Source of the DNA: Clostridia bacterium
GTDB taxonomy: Bacteria > Bacillota > Clostridia > Acetivibrionales > DSM-27016
Assembly (NCBI GenBank): GCA_026414765.1
Contig: JAOAIJ010000018.1
Coordinates: forward strand, 1-53,613
DNA length: 53,613 bases
Direction: 5' to 3'
Below are positions 1-9,154 of the stretch, piece after piece (the stretch's first letter is position 1; each line of letters opens with the position of its first letter). The notes below the pieces were generated by a model, which did not search any database, was not told the origin of the DNA, and saw only the letters and a program-made list of their open reading frames with translations. A program made the translations under genes and the position numbers.

Positions 1-3
1 TTG

Positions 4-141
4 CCATAATTATTCAGAAACATGCATATCCAAATTATTGTGGCAAATAATAGTATTATTAAATTCTTCAGGTATAAAGGTTATGGTAACCAGCTATAGC
101 TATTTATCAAAATAAATTTACACGAAATTTCTTATAGACCC
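4..141. repeat. Left arm of 138-bp perfect terminal inverted repeat
   Basis: This arm is identical, base for base by eye, to the reverse complement of 53476-53613, the last 138 bases of the window. Divergence begins exactly at 142 (t here, g in the other arm). The arm holds the last codons of the leftward GIY-YIG gene plus its downstream flank, including the internal palindrome AGCTATAGCT. It may be a natural long inverted repeat, or a shared repeat at which an assembly was broken. The left arm with its three extra bases is 141 long, a length typical of an assembler k-mer overlap. Confidence 0.95.
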
Positions 142-1019
142 TTTTCAACCTCATTTAATGTCTTACCATCGGATGTCTTCCAAGCTTCACGAGCATTAAT
201 TGATGTTCCAGTCACGAAGCATGCGGCTTCAGCAGGACTTCGTAAGGGTATATCTGATTGTAAAACCCCATCAGCGCTTATCTTTAGTGAAAAATGTTCT
301 CGCGCTTTCTTTGCATGTTTTGGGCAGGATGACGATAGCTTCATTTTTATCTTGCTACCTTCGAAAAGCACGAAGCCATCACTTGTTCGCTGCCCCCTGG
401 CATTACAGTTCCCCTGTTTGAGCTCAAAAATAACTTCTTGTACAGTAGTGCTAGAATCTTCGTCAGACTTCACAAGGGCTGATTGAGTAAGAGGTTCAAA
501 TACCTTATGACCTAAGGCACCCATTACAATCCTTGCATAATCAATGAATTCTTCAAGCTCACTTTCTTTTTCTTCGGTGACATGCCCTGAGTTTGGTTCT
601 TTATCATTCTTCACAACACTTCTACTGGCATTTTTAGCCATGTTGCAGAAGCGATTTTCAAGATAGCTAATTTCGGTCGGTCCAAATGAATTATTTGATG
701 TGGCAAATGCTACAGCTTCAGTCCAATAGTCTTTTTCTTGATTTTGAACGTGCTCTTTCAAACGAAGGAGGATTCCCTCACCGTTTTTTCTCACGCCTGC
801 CTGCCCCACATAAACAACATCCTGACCTGTCTCATCAGAGATGCCAAAAAGGAAGTAAACCCCACTTTGCTTAAGAATAGTAATATCTTTACATTTATCT
901 AGCTCAGTGCGAGGAATTTTATATGCAACGCCGGTCCAGTTGGCGAGAGTACACTTAATACGTCCGGTTGGGGTACCATCCATCAAAAATAGGTTTATAC
1001 TTTTTCCACGTGTAGCCAT
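132..1019 (-). CDS. GIY-YIG nuclease-domain protein with C-terminal DUF4357
   Basis: A 295-residue protein. The middle of the N-terminal half carries a GIY-YIG type core: GVYFLFG near residue 53, then VVYVGQAG near 68, followed by an Arg in LLRLKEH. These are the hallmarks of single-strand-nicking homing/repair nucleases. The C-terminal third has the DUF4357 pattern (GFVLFEGS, then SPAEAACFVTG and AWKTSDGKTL). Proteins of this architecture are often found beside restriction-modification loci, and the type I system starts less than 1 kb away on the other strand. The start is supported by GGAGG upstream of the ATG on the minus strand. The last codons and the stop lie inside the terminal inverted repeat. 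The cellular target is unknown; a defence role is inferred from position. Confidence 0.85.
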   Translation of the reverse strand: MATRGKSINLFLMDGTPTGRIKCTLANWTGVAYKIPRTELDKCKDITILKQSGVYFLFGISDETGQDVVYVGQAGVRKNGEGILLRLKEHVQNQEKDYWTEAVAFATSNNSFGPTEISYLENRFCNMAKNASRSVVKNDKEPNSGHVTEEKESELEEFIDYARIVMGALGHKVFEPLTQSALVKSDEDSSTTVQEVIFELKQGNCNARGQRTSDGFVLFEGSKIKMKLSSSCPKHAKKAREHFSLKISADGVLQSDIPLRSPAEAACFVTGTSINAREAWKTSDGKTLNEVEKGL

Positions 1020-1345
1020 ATCTATTCCTCCAATGTTAGGGTTTCATGCAATAAAGCAGTATCGGTGTTTATACAACAAATTTTAACAGAAAGTATCCTA
1101 ATAAAATAATTGAAAATAATCAAAGGGTTTCTACAATGATAAATCTATTTTCCTTAAATAAATATTATGTAAAAATTCGCCATATGTAAATAAAATCCTC
1201 TTATCGAGTGATTAAATTTAATACAGGCTTTATAATCATTGACTACAATACAACACTAACTTTGTTCAGCATGCTTATTTGAGCCATGATTATGATAATA
1301 GGAATCTAATTGATGGAAGCATTTACATAAATGTTTGGACATCTA

Positions 1346-1374
1346 TTGTTATTGTTCGTTTCTACGACTATAAT
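1346..1374 (+). promoter_or_regulatory. Sigma-A type promoter for the small HTH gene
   Basis: TTGTTA, a 17-base spacer, then a consensus TATAAT, ending 36 bases before the ATG at 1411. The rest of the 391-base gap between 1020 and 1410 shows no gene. Confidence 0.5.
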
Positions 1375-1410
1375 AGTATTTGAAAACTAACTTACTGTGA
1401 GGGTGATAAG

Positions 1411-1605
1411 ATGGACTATATCACAGCAAAAGAAGCTTCAGAAAAATGGAGTATTTCAGAACGTCGGGTTCAGGTTTTATGTAGACAGGGTAAGATTCCT
1501 GGAGTATATCGTCTTGGTTGGGCGTGGGCAATACCAAAGGATGCTATGAAACCAAAAGATGATAGACATAAGAATATCAATGAGAGGGGTAAGGATGAAT
1601 TTTAA
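1411..1605 (+). CDS. Small excisionase/MerR-like helix-turn-helix protein
   Basis: A 64-residue protein made almost entirely of one winged HTH of the HTH_17/excisionase type. DYITAKEASEKWSISERRVQ forms the HTH and CRQGKIPGVYRLGWAWAIPKDA the wing, including the typical WAIPKDA ending. Such mini-regulators commonly precede type I restriction operons or mobile-element genes in Firmicutes. Here it sits 240 bp upstream of hsdM in the same direction and may control it, which is inference from position. GAGGGTG precedes the ATG. It is complete at the usual 60-70 residues for the family. Confidence 0.8.
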   Translation: MDYITAKEASEKWSISERRVQVLCRQGKIPGVYRLGWAWAIPKDAMKPKDDRHKNINERGKDEF

Positions 1606-1669
1606 TATTGGACAAATGCAGATGAAAAAATAATTGGTTCGCCATAATAAAATAGCTGTATGGAAAATG

Positions 1670-1700
1670 GTTACTGCTTTAATCTGTTTGTAGCAGTAAC
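1670..1700 (+). repeat. Inverted repeat upstream of hsdM
   Basis: GTTACTGCT and AGCAGTAAC are separated by 13 bases in the 239-base gap between the HTH gene and hsdM. There is no U-run, so a terminator is unlikely. It could be an operator for the HTH protein. Nothing else recognisable lies in this gap. Confidence 0.35.
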
Positions 1701-1844
1701 TTCAGTAACAATGGGCTAGTAATATATAAGTTTCATGTAATGTAAAGAGTACAACATTGTTAAAAGTTTATATTAATGATAAAACTACCTGCCTCCAAGA
1801 TGCTTGTCGTCCATGGAGGTGAGAAAAAATAAGGAGCTGGAACA

Positions 1845-3887
1845 ATGATAACAAAACAAGCATTAGGAAATACCCTTTTTGGAATGGCAGATATCTTGAG
1901 AGACAAGGTCGAGGACTACAAGTCATACATCCTCTCACTTTTGTTTTTTAAAAGGCTTTCTGATAACTATACATGGGAAATTGAATACGGTTTACAGGAA
2001 TTTAGGAAAGAGTTCGGTGTCGAACCAAACGAAAAGCAGAAACAGAAAATCATTGCCGATAAACATGACTTCATTATTCCAGAGGGATGTTTTTGGGAAG
2101 ACGTACGAAAAGCCCCTCTTGATAAAAAAAACGATGCTTTAAATAAGGCGGTTAATAATATTGCGGATGCGAATGTTGCGCTTAAAGGAGTTATTAATAC
2201 TGTACGATGGAATGAGCCATCACCTGATGGATCTGGTGGGAAAAAGCTTCATCCAGAAGTACTTAGTCTTCTTGTAAGCTATCTTGATGCGGTGGATTTA
2301 AGTAATCGCAATGCTTCAGTTGATGTTCTAGGCGATGCTTATGAGTATTTAATTAAAAGGTTTGCTGACGAAAATAAAGGGGGTACTACCGCGGGACAGT
2401 TTTATACTCCGCAAGAAGTAGTAGATATTATAGTTCGGTACCTTAAACCCCAAAAAGGTAACACCGTTTATGATCCGACCTGTGGCTCTGGTGGTTTTTT
2501 AATTAATTCTGCCAAATACATTAAAAGAACAACAGGGTCTCAAAAGAATATACGCCTTTTTGGACAAGAAGATGTCTGGAACACGTGGGCGATTGCAAAT
2601 ATTAATATGATCTTACATGGTCTCGATGCCTCAATAAAGAAAGGCGATACTTTAAGAGACCCCAAATTTACAGAAGAGGAAAATGATCTTGCGATTAGAA
2701 CGTTTGATTTAGTTATGGCAAATTTCCCATTTTCACAAGAGAACTGGTGGAAAAATGGTGAACCCAAAAAAGATAAAAAAGGGAAAGCGGTTTTAAAGAA
2801 TGATGGCTCCCCTCAATTAGAGTATCCAGGGAAAGAAGATTTTAACGATCCATATGATCGTTTTGAGTATGGAATTCCACCGTACTCAAACGGGGATTTT
2901 GCATTTTTACAGCATATAGTAGCTTCAATGAGTGAAAATGGAAAAGCGGGTGTGGTTTGTCCTCAAGGAGTATTATTCCGTGGTCAGCCAGAAAAAACAG
3001 AAGAGGAAGATGGACAAAACCGAAAAGCAGATGATGAATATTTAATTCGTCGTGGCTTCTTACAAGGATCAGTCAATAAAGATGGTGAGTTTGTTAGAGG
3101 AGTTAATATAATAGATGCAATTGTTGTGTTGCCGGGGAACCTTTTCTATGGAACTACAATACCGGGTTCAATTGTATTTTTCAATAAAAATAAACCGGAA
3201 GAGCGTAAAGAAAAGGTTTTGTTGGTTTATGCAGCTAAAGAAGGATGGTACAAAGAAGAACCAAATATGAATGTTTTGTTACCTCAGGACATTTTGCGAA
3301 TTTCTACAATTCTTGAATCCTGGGGTGATATTGAAATAGCTAAAGAATGGATAACATCCCAAAAGGTACGACTTAGAGAACTCATTAAAGAAGAACTTGA
3401 CTTTAAGAAAAGTGAAATAGAACTTGATACACAAGAAGACATTAAATTAGCAGAGGAAAAGCTACGAAAAGCAGAGCTGCAAGTAACAGTTAAAGAAGAA
3501 GAGGGCAAGAAGCCGACTAAAACAGAGTTGGGTAATTTGGAAAAAGCCAAAGATGCTTTTGGAAAATTAGTTTCCCTGAGAGAACAACGTATTATTGAGG
3601 CCGAGAGGCAAGCTGAAATGGAAAGAGCAGCTATTGATGAAGTTGAAGCCGAACTGATCAACATGCTTGCTGATCCTGAGATGCGTAAACGCTATTTTTC
3701 TATTGTTGATATGGAGGAACTGGAAGAGAATGAGTTCAACCTAAATATACCACGATATGTGGATACCTTTGAACCTGAGGAAGAGATAGATTTAGGTGAA
3801 GCGATCAAAGGCTTTAAAGCTGCTTTGCTGGAAGAAAGTGAAGTTGATGAGTTGCTTTCAAAGCTAATGGAGGTGATTCAAAGATGA
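1845..3887 (+). CDS. hsdM: Type I restriction-modification system DNA methyltransferase (M subunit)
   Basis: A 680-residue N6-adenine methyltransferase subunit. An N-terminal HsdM_N helical domain (residues 1-150) is followed by the Rossmann methylase core. The SAM-binding motif I is DPTCGSGGF, starting at residue 210. The catalytic motif IV reads NFPF at 293-296 where NPPF/Y is usual. A GQFYTP signature (residues 187-192) precedes motif I. The last 200 residues are rich in Lys/Glu and likely coiled coil (residues about 530-600), which pairs with the S subunit. The stop overlaps the hsdS start in ATGA, so M and S are translationally coupled. With S it methylates the recognition site, and with S and R it forms the restriction complex. 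Confidence 0.95.
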   Translation: MITKQALGNTLFGMADILRDKVEDYKSYILSLLFFKRLSDNYTWEIEYGLQEFRKEFGVEPNEKQKQKIIADKHDFIIPEGCFWEDVRKAPLDKKNDALNKAVNNIADANVALKGVINTVRWNEPSPDGSGGKKLHPEVLSLLVSYLDAVDLSNRNASVDVLGDAYEYLIKRFADENKGGTTAGQFYTPQEVVDIIVRYLKPQKGNTVYDPTCGSGGFLINSAKYIKRTTGSQKNIRLFGQEDVWNTWAIANINMILHGLDASIKKGDTLRDPKFTEEENDLAIRTFDLVMANFPFSQENWWKNGEPKKDKKGKAVLKNDGSPQLEYPGKEDFNDPYDRFEYGIPPYSNGDFAFLQHIVASMSENGKAGVVCPQGVLFRGQPEKTEEEDGQNRKADDEYLIRRGFLQGSVNKDGEFVRGVNIIDAIVVLPGNLFYGTTIPGSIVFFNKNKPEERKEKVLLVYAAKEGWYKEEPNMNVLLPQDILRISTILESWGDIEIAKEWITSQKVRLRELIKEELDFKKSEIELDTQEDIKLAEEKLRKAELQVTVKEEEGKKPTKTELGNLEKAKDAFGKLVSLREQRIIEAERQAEMERAAIDEVEAELINMLADPEMRKRYFSIVDMEELEENEFNLNIPRYVDTFEPEEEIDLGEAIKGFKAALLEESEVDELLSKLMEVIQR

Positions 3888-5137
3888 AGGCTCTTCAGAA
3901 ATTTACTAATGCAGGGATACCCAAAGACTGGACTCCGTTAAGGTTGAAAACGGTTTGTAATTTTAACTATGGAATCCCCTTGTCTGACTCAAATAGAGTA
4001 GATGGACCCTATCCTGTATATGGCTCGAACGGGATTGTTGGTTGGCACAATTCATATTTTGTTACAGGTCCAGGAATTGTTGTGGGCAGAAAAGGCACTG
4101 CAGGAGAAGTATCTTGGGTATTTGATAATTTCACACCGATTGACACTACATTTTATATCACTCTCAAAGACCAAACTAATAACATGAAATATGTATATTA
4201 CCTGCTTCAAATTTGTGGTTTCGAGAAATTTTCTGGAGCAACAGGGGTTCCTGGTCTAAACAGAAACGATGCTTATAAATTAATAATTCCTATGCCGAAA
4301 GAGACTGAACAAAAAGCTATCGCCGAAATTCTTTCCAAAGTTGACCAAGCTATTGAGGTAGTTAAAAAAAGCATCAAGGTAGCAGATAAACTTAAAAAGT
4401 CTCTGATGCAAAACATACTCACTGGCAAGCTTAAGCCAGATGGTTCTTGGCGTAGTGAAGAAGAGTTTTATGTGGACGAGAAGTTTGGAAAGATACCTAA
4501 GGGATGGCACATAGTCAAAGGAAATAAAATTACATCAAAAATAACAAAAGGCCAATCGCCAAAATGGAAGGGCTTTGAATACCAACCTTCAGGTATACTT
4601 TTCGTTACAAGCGAAAATGTGCGAGATGGTTATATTGATGTATCTGAGCCCAAATTCCTACCAGTTGAATTTCATGAGAAGATCAAAAATAGCCAACTAC
4701 AAAACGGAGATGTATTAATTAATATTGTTGGGGCGTCGATTGGTCGTTGTGCAGTTTATGATCTGAATATAGAGTTAGCTAATACAAATCAGGCAGTATG
4801 TGTATTACGAATAAATGATGATAATGATAGCAAGTTTATTTCTTATTATTTACAATCCGAGAAGACTCAAAGAAGGCTTTTGGGTTCTCAAGTTGAGACT
4901 GCACGAGCAAATTTGTCTCTTAGTGATTTTAGAAAATTTAAATTTATAATACCTGAAACAAAACATGAACAATTATTAATTGCTGAAGAAATAGAGAAGG
5001 TTAATTCTCTTATTGTCTCCAAACAAACCAAGATACACTCACTGAGAATTCTCAAAAAATCGCTCATGCAAAACCTCTTGACGGGTAAGGTGAGAGTGAA
5101 TGTAGAAGAAATCAACCAATTACTGGAGGAGGTATAA
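3884..5137 (+). CDS. hsdS: Type I restriction-modification system specificity subunit (S)
   Basis: A 417-residue S subunit with two target recognition domains (about 15-140 and 205-340). Each is followed by a helical conserved region. The two conserved regions share nearly the same ending, KKSLMQNILTGK and KKSLMQNLLTGK, the typical circularly repeated spacer helices of HsdS. TRD1 opens with IPKDW and TRD2 with IPKGW, the standard first motif. The protein reads the bipartite DNA site and holds two M subunits. Only one hsdS is present and no recombinase or second TRD cassette adjoins it, so nothing suggests phase-variable specificity. The start overlaps the hsdM stop. Confidence 0.95.
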   Translation: MKALQKFTNAGIPKDWTPLRLKTVCNFNYGIPLSDSNRVDGPYPVYGSNGIVGWHNSYFVTGPGIVVGRKGTAGEVSWVFDNFTPIDTTFYITLKDQTNNMKYVYYLLQICGFEKFSGATGVPGLNRNDAYKLIIPMPKETEQKAIAEILSKVDQAIEVVKKSIKVADKLKKSLMQNILTGKLKPDGSWRSEEEFYVDEKFGKIPKGWHIVKGNKITSKITKGQSPKWKGFEYQPSGILFVTSENVRDGYIDVSEPKFLPVEFHEKIKNSQLQNGDVLINIVGASIGRCAVYDLNIELANTNQAVCVLRINDDNDSKFISYYLQSEKTQRRLLGSQVETARANLSLSDFRKFKFIIPETKHEQLLIAEEIEKVNSLIVSKQTKIHSLRILKKSLMQNLLTGKVRVNVEEINQLLEEV

Positions 5138-5139
5138 GA

Positions 5140-8100
5140 ATGAGTAAGTTATCAGAACTCAAAGGTGTAGAAAAACCGGTCACTGAATGGCTAACAAAGA
5201 TGGGTTGGACTTTTAAGAGTAATGAGGACCTAAAGGCTTATAACCGACCATTTTCCAACCCAATCATAAGCCAGATTTTAGTTGAGAAGGTGGCAGAGTT
5301 TAATAGGATATCTATAAGCGTTGCTGAAACAGTGGTTGATCAGCTTCTTCAACACCTTAACAACCCAAGTCCAATTATTGGGAACGAGAACTTTCTCGAG
5401 AAACTCGTTAAGGGAATCACTCTTTCGATTGATGGAGAAGACCGAGATTTTCATTTTATCGACTTTGATAATATCTGGAACAACAGCATGATTGTTACCA
5501 ACCAGTACTGGGTGCAAGGCTTTAAAATGGTGAAGACAGATATCGTCCTACTGATCAACGGTATCCCGCTCATACCTATTGAAGCAAAACAGCGTGCCCG
5601 AAAGGGAACAAACTGGATTGAAGGGGTAAGACAGTTTTCCACCTATGATCAGAGAGCGGACAAACTTTTTATGTGTCATGGATTTGGCGTTGCCTGCAAT
5701 GGTCGTATAACCAAATACGGCATACCTGGTGCGTCATCTTCCTATTTTAATGAATGGAAAAGTACTGTCCTGGATACTACGCATGCAAACCCTATTCTTG
5801 ATGAATCCAATGACCTTTGCAAAACCTATCTGAATGATGAAGATGGCTTTTATCACTTTGATGTGGAACGTCTGCCTAATGGCGAAGTGTTAGAAAGAAT
5901 GAAGTTAGGAATTATCGGCTTGCTACAACCTGCGAGGGTCTTGGACATTATTAAAAACTTTCTGGTGTTTGAACGAACAGATGGTAAAATCATAAAAAAA
6001 GTAGCTAGATACCAGCAGCTTCGTGCTGCCAATAAAATAGTCCATCGAGTTGTTGAATCCGATTTGAAACAAGGTGTTATATGGCATACACAAGGTTCCG
6101 GAAAAAGCCTGACTATGCTATACACAGCTTATAAACTCCGCAACATTCCAAAGCTCAATGATCCGACGGTTTATATTGTTGTTGATAGAAAAGATCTTAA
6201 AGAACAAATTGGGGGCACTTTTGATGATTGTGAATTTCCTAACGCAAGACCAGTTTATAATATAGGAGATTTGAAGTACATAATCGATAATGCACCAGCA
6301 GGAGTATTTATAACGACAATTCAAAAGTTCCGAGAATTGGGAAATAGACAGGATAATAGAGATAATATCATCATTCTTATCGATGAAGCTCATCGAACAC
6401 AGTATGGTGATTTTCAGATTGAACTTCAGAATGTACTTCCAAATGCTCGACGATTTGCCTTTACAGGTACTCCAATACCTAAAACTCATAAAGAATTCGG
6501 AGTTAAAAATGCCAAGGGAAATCAAGAGTATTACCTTGATAAGTATGGGATTAAGGATGCAATTGAGGATGGGGCGACCGTTCCTATTCGCTATACCTTC
6601 GGACCGCAGGAGTGGTTTCTTGACAAGGATAAGCTAAAAGCTGGCTATGAAGAAATTACAGCAGATTTAACTGAAGATGAAAAACGAATGGTTGAAAAAA
6701 GAGTACAGCCATGGAAAGTTTTTTTGAAACATGAGGATCGTATTGCGGTACTTGCTAAGGATATTGCTGAAGACTTTAGAAATGTCGTGGAACCTCAAGG
6801 ATATAAAGCCCAGGTGGTAGCTTGTGACAAAGAGGCTTGTGTGCTCTACTATAATGAGCTTCTTAAATATTTTGATCGATCCGAAATAACTATTATTTTT
6901 TCTACTGGCAACTATGAAGAAGGGGAGAAGTATGAGTTATTTAAAGATCATTATAAAGAAGATAAGGAACGCCGTAGGCTAATTGCGAAATTTAAGAAAC
7001 GTATCACACTGGAAGAACAGAGGGAAGGAAATAATCTTAAGATAATTATTGTTTGTAATATGCTTCTAACAGGCTTTGATGCGCCTATTGAGCAGACTAT
7101 GTATCTTGATAGCCCAATTAGGGATCACAACCTTCTACAGGCTGTTGCAAGAACTAATCGACCATATGATGATAAGGTTTCCAAACTTTCTAAAGAATTC
7201 GGTAGAATAGTAGACTATGTCGGAGTGTTTGAAAATTATAAAGACGCATTGAATTATGACCCTGAAGATATTGGAGAGTTTGAGGATGTAGAAAGTCTGG
7301 TTCTTCAGTTCCCAAAAGTGCTCGATGATGCTTTTGAACCTTTTAAGGACATTAAGCTTGAGGATACATATGAGTGTTCTATGGCAATCGTCAGAAAGTT
7401 AACGGAATTAGATCAGGGTAAATTTGAGCAGTCTTATAAAGAGGTACTACAGTTGTGGGAATCAATATCACCACATCCGAGGCTCAGAGATTATCGTGAG
7501 AAGTATTTGTGGCTCAATGCAGTTTATGAGATTTACCTTGAGGAATTCAAACGTCTTGATTTTGAAGCGGAAGTGTATGCAGCGAAGACCCGTAAATTAA
7601 TTCAGGAAAGTGCGCAGTTGATTGATTTCAAAGGGCATCTACCTGAAGTGAAAATTGATTCGAACTATTTGAATGAACTTAAGGAAACTAAGCTTTCTCC
7701 AACCGATAAGGCTGAAAAGATTATTCGCGATATTGAAACTGTAATCAGAAGAAACGAAGCGAATAGTGCAGTCTATATTGAATTCCAAAATAGATTAGAC
7801 GAGCTTATTAAAAAGAAACAGGAAGAAAGTGATTCAATAGAGCAGTTAATACTAAAACTCAGCGAGCTTTATAGTGAATTAGACGATATTTCGACGCTTC
7901 CACAAAGAATGGGATTTGAGGATAGAGGCACATTTGAAATATTCACGCATATTAAAAATGCAAGGATAGAGAATTTTCATGAAGAAATAACCAGAGAGTT
8001 TGCAAAAGATGTTGTTGATTCTGTCATTCGGAAGAAGATATATATTGGCTGGCAGGATGTACCGAATGAAATAAATAGGCTACGAGTTAATATAGAAATC

Positions 8101-8202
8101 TTTGCAGCTGCAGATAAATACCAGCAATTGGCCATTGACGAGGATGCTCATTTAATGGATACAATCATGCTGAGTGTTGTCAAGCATTTTGGTTTGAGGT
8201 GA
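5140..8202 (+). CDS. hsdR: Type I restriction endonuclease subunit R (nuclease/translocase)
   Basis: A 1020-residue motor and nuclease subunit. The N-terminal PD-(D/E)xK nuclease is visible as D134 and E148-A-K150. The SF2 helicase motor follows, with Walker A GSGKS at 319-323, DEAH at 415-418, motif III in FTGTPI, and a second RecA lobe with NMLLTGFDAP and LLQAVARTNRPY (motif VI). The C-terminal 300 residues are helical and probably bind the M2S core. The gene starts two bases after hsdS with GGAGGT before the ATG, in one operon. All key motifs are intact, so the enzyme should be active. Confidence 0.95.
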   Translation: MSKLSELKGVEKPVTEWLTKMGWTFKSNEDLKAYNRPFSNPIISQILVEKVAEFNRISISVAETVVDQLLQHLNNPSPIIGNENFLEKLVKGITLSIDGEDRDFHFIDFDNIWNNSMIVTNQYWVQGFKMVKTDIVLLINGIPLIPIEAKQRARKGTNWIEGVRQFSTYDQRADKLFMCHGFGVACNGRITKYGIPGASSSYFNEWKSTVLDTTHANPILDESNDLCKTYLNDEDGFYHFDVERLPNGEVLERMKLGIIGLLQPARVLDIIKNFLVFERTDGKIIKKVARYQQLRAANKIVHRVVESDLKQGVIWHTQGSGKSLTMLYTAYKLRNIPKLNDPTVYIVVDRKDLKEQIGGTFDDCEFPNARPVYNIGDLKYIIDNAPAGVFITTIQKFRELGNRQDNRDNIIILIDEAHRTQYGDFQIELQNVLPNARRFAFTGTPIPKTHKEFGVKNAKGNQEYYLDKYGIKDAIEDGATVPIRYTFGPQEWFLDKDKLKAGYEEITADLTEDEKRMVEKRVQPWKVFLKHEDRIAVLAKDIAEDFRNVVEPQGYKAQVVACDKEACVLYYNELLKYFDRSEITIIFSTGNYEEGEKYELFKDHYKEDKERRRLIAKFKKRITLEEQREGNNLKIIIVCNMLLTGFDAPIEQTMYLDSPIRDHNLLQAVARTNRPYDDKVSKLSKEFGRIVDYVGVFENYKDALNYDPEDIGEFEDVESLVLQFPKVLDDAFEPFKDIKLEDTYECSMAIVRKLTELDQGKFEQSYKEVLQLWESISPHPRLRDYREKYLWLNAVYEIYLEEFKRLDFEAEVYAAKTRKLIQESAQLIDFKGHLPEVKIDSNYLNELKETKLSPTDKAEKIIRDIETVIRRNEANSAVYIEFQNRLDELIKKKQEESDSIEQLILKLSELYSELDDISTLPQRMGFEDRGTFEIFTHIKNARIENFHEEITREFAKDVVDSVIRKKIYIGWQDVPNEINRLRVNIEIFAAADKYQQLAIDEDAHLMDTIMLSVVKHFGLR

Positions 8203-8858
8203 TGATCTTGACCGAAGGTTATACATTAGAAAGAAAAAATATTAAACATGCGCGAATAAGAGTATCCGAAGATAAGCAAGTTAGGGTTTTGGTGCCGTAT
8301 TCTTTTACAGATGAGGATATCTCAGCGCTTATGACGAAAAAATCAAAATGGATTTCTAAACAGCTAGCTTTTTTTGATAAGAAATCTCAAATTGAGTTGA
8401 ATCGCAACCAATTACTATTCTATGGTAACAGGTATTCTTATTTTTACGACGAAACTTACAGTCGAAAAATAGTAATTGATCATAGCTTCAAAACGATTCG
8501 TGCAAAAAAGGATTTACTTGATCCTAAGATTCAAAAAAACTGGTATAAGAAAGAGGCACGTAAATACTTAGTTTCCAGAACTGAAGAGTTAGCGAAAAGC
8601 TTAAGTTTTTCGTATAAAGCTATTTATGTAAGAGATCAAAAGACTAAACTTGGGAATTGTTCTCAGGATGGAAACATATCTCTTAATTGGCGGCTAATCA
8701 AGGCCCCGACATTAGTTTCTGATTATATCATTATTCATGAGCTTGTTCATACTAGAATAATGAGTCATTCAAGCAAATTTTGGACTATGCTAAAGTCTTT
8801 GTATCCAGACTACAAGGATGCAATGAACTGGCTTGACAAGTATGGGAATAGTTTGTGA
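8202..8858 (+). CDS. YgjP-like (M48/WLM superfamily) zinc metallopeptidase
   Basis: About 217 residues of the YgjP-like family, often the last gene of type I restriction operons. The zinc site is HELVH near residue 179, with the third ligand in MSHSSKFW about 11 residues later. The family feature KLGNCSQDGNISLNWRL (WGSCS-type) precedes it. Translation is coupled to hsdR: GAGGTGAT overlaps the hsdR stop. Possible starts are GTG 8199, ATG 8202 and TTG 8208, and spacing from the ribosome site slightly favours TTG 8208. The role with HsdR is unknown; regulated proteolysis of restriction subunits is only a guess. Confidence 0.85.
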   Translation: MILTEGYTLERKNIKHARIRVSEDKQVRVLVPYSFTDEDISALMTKKSKWISKQLAFFDKKSQIELNRNQLLFYGNRYSYFYDETYSRKIVIDHSFKTIRAKKDLLDPKIQKNWYKKEARKYLVSRTEELAKSLSFSYKAIYVRDQKTKLGNCSQDGNISLNWRLIKAPTLVSDYIIIHELVHTRIMSHSSKFWTMLKSLYPDYKDAMNWLDKYGNSL

Positions 8859-9014
8859 TGAAAATTTCCTTTAAGCTGAAGGCAATTTTATTTTATTTCT
8901 GGTGACTTAGGAATAATATTGTTGAAGTCTAAGCTGTAGATAAAAGATGCCTATAGTAGATAACAAAAAAGAGATGAATTTAAAATTCTAATACAGAACA
9001 AATCCTTCTCTACG

Positions 9015-9040
9015 AAAGACTCCCTACCTAGGGAGTCTTT
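9015..9040 (+). terminator. Intrinsic terminator of the restriction operon
   Basis: A perfect 11-bp stem (AAAGACTCCCT and AGGGAGTCTTT) with a 4-base loop, running into a T-tract. It ends the hsd operon 150 bp after its last gene and insulates the downstream ATPase promoter. Confidence 0.85.
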
Positions 9041-9053
9041 TTGATATAAAATT

Positions 9054-9134
9054 AATGTACGAACAAGTACGAAAAATATTGACATTCAAGCCATCATAAA
9101 CTAGAATTATATTATAATGTACGAATGAGTACGA
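9054..9134 (+). promoter_or_regulatory. Paired GTACGA direct-repeat operators flanking the IetA promoter
   Basis: Two 19-bp sites, at 9054-9072 and 9116-9134, differ at only two positions. Each contains GTACGA twice with a 10-bp period. They lie on either side of the promoter at 9079-9107, one upstream of the -35 and one downstream of the -10. The downstream ATPase ends in an HTH, so autoregulation is a plausible inference. Confidence 0.6.
9079..9107 (+). promoter_or_regulatory. Promoter for the AAA ATPase gene
   Basis: A perfect TTGACA, 17 bases, then TAGAAT. A second TATAAT at 9113-9118 is 28 bases from the -35 and so less likely. The promoter lies between the two GTACGA operator sites. 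Confidence 0.65.
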
Positions 9135-9154
9135 TTATATAGAGGTGAAATAAA

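Noticed and set aside
3884-5137. Phase-variable hsdS cassette
   Set aside because: Only one S gene, no inverted TRD copies and no adjoining site-specific recombinase.
9113-9118. TATAAT as -10 of the ATPase promoter
   Set aside because: It is 28 bases from TTGACA; the TAGAAT at 9102 has the correct 17-base spacer.
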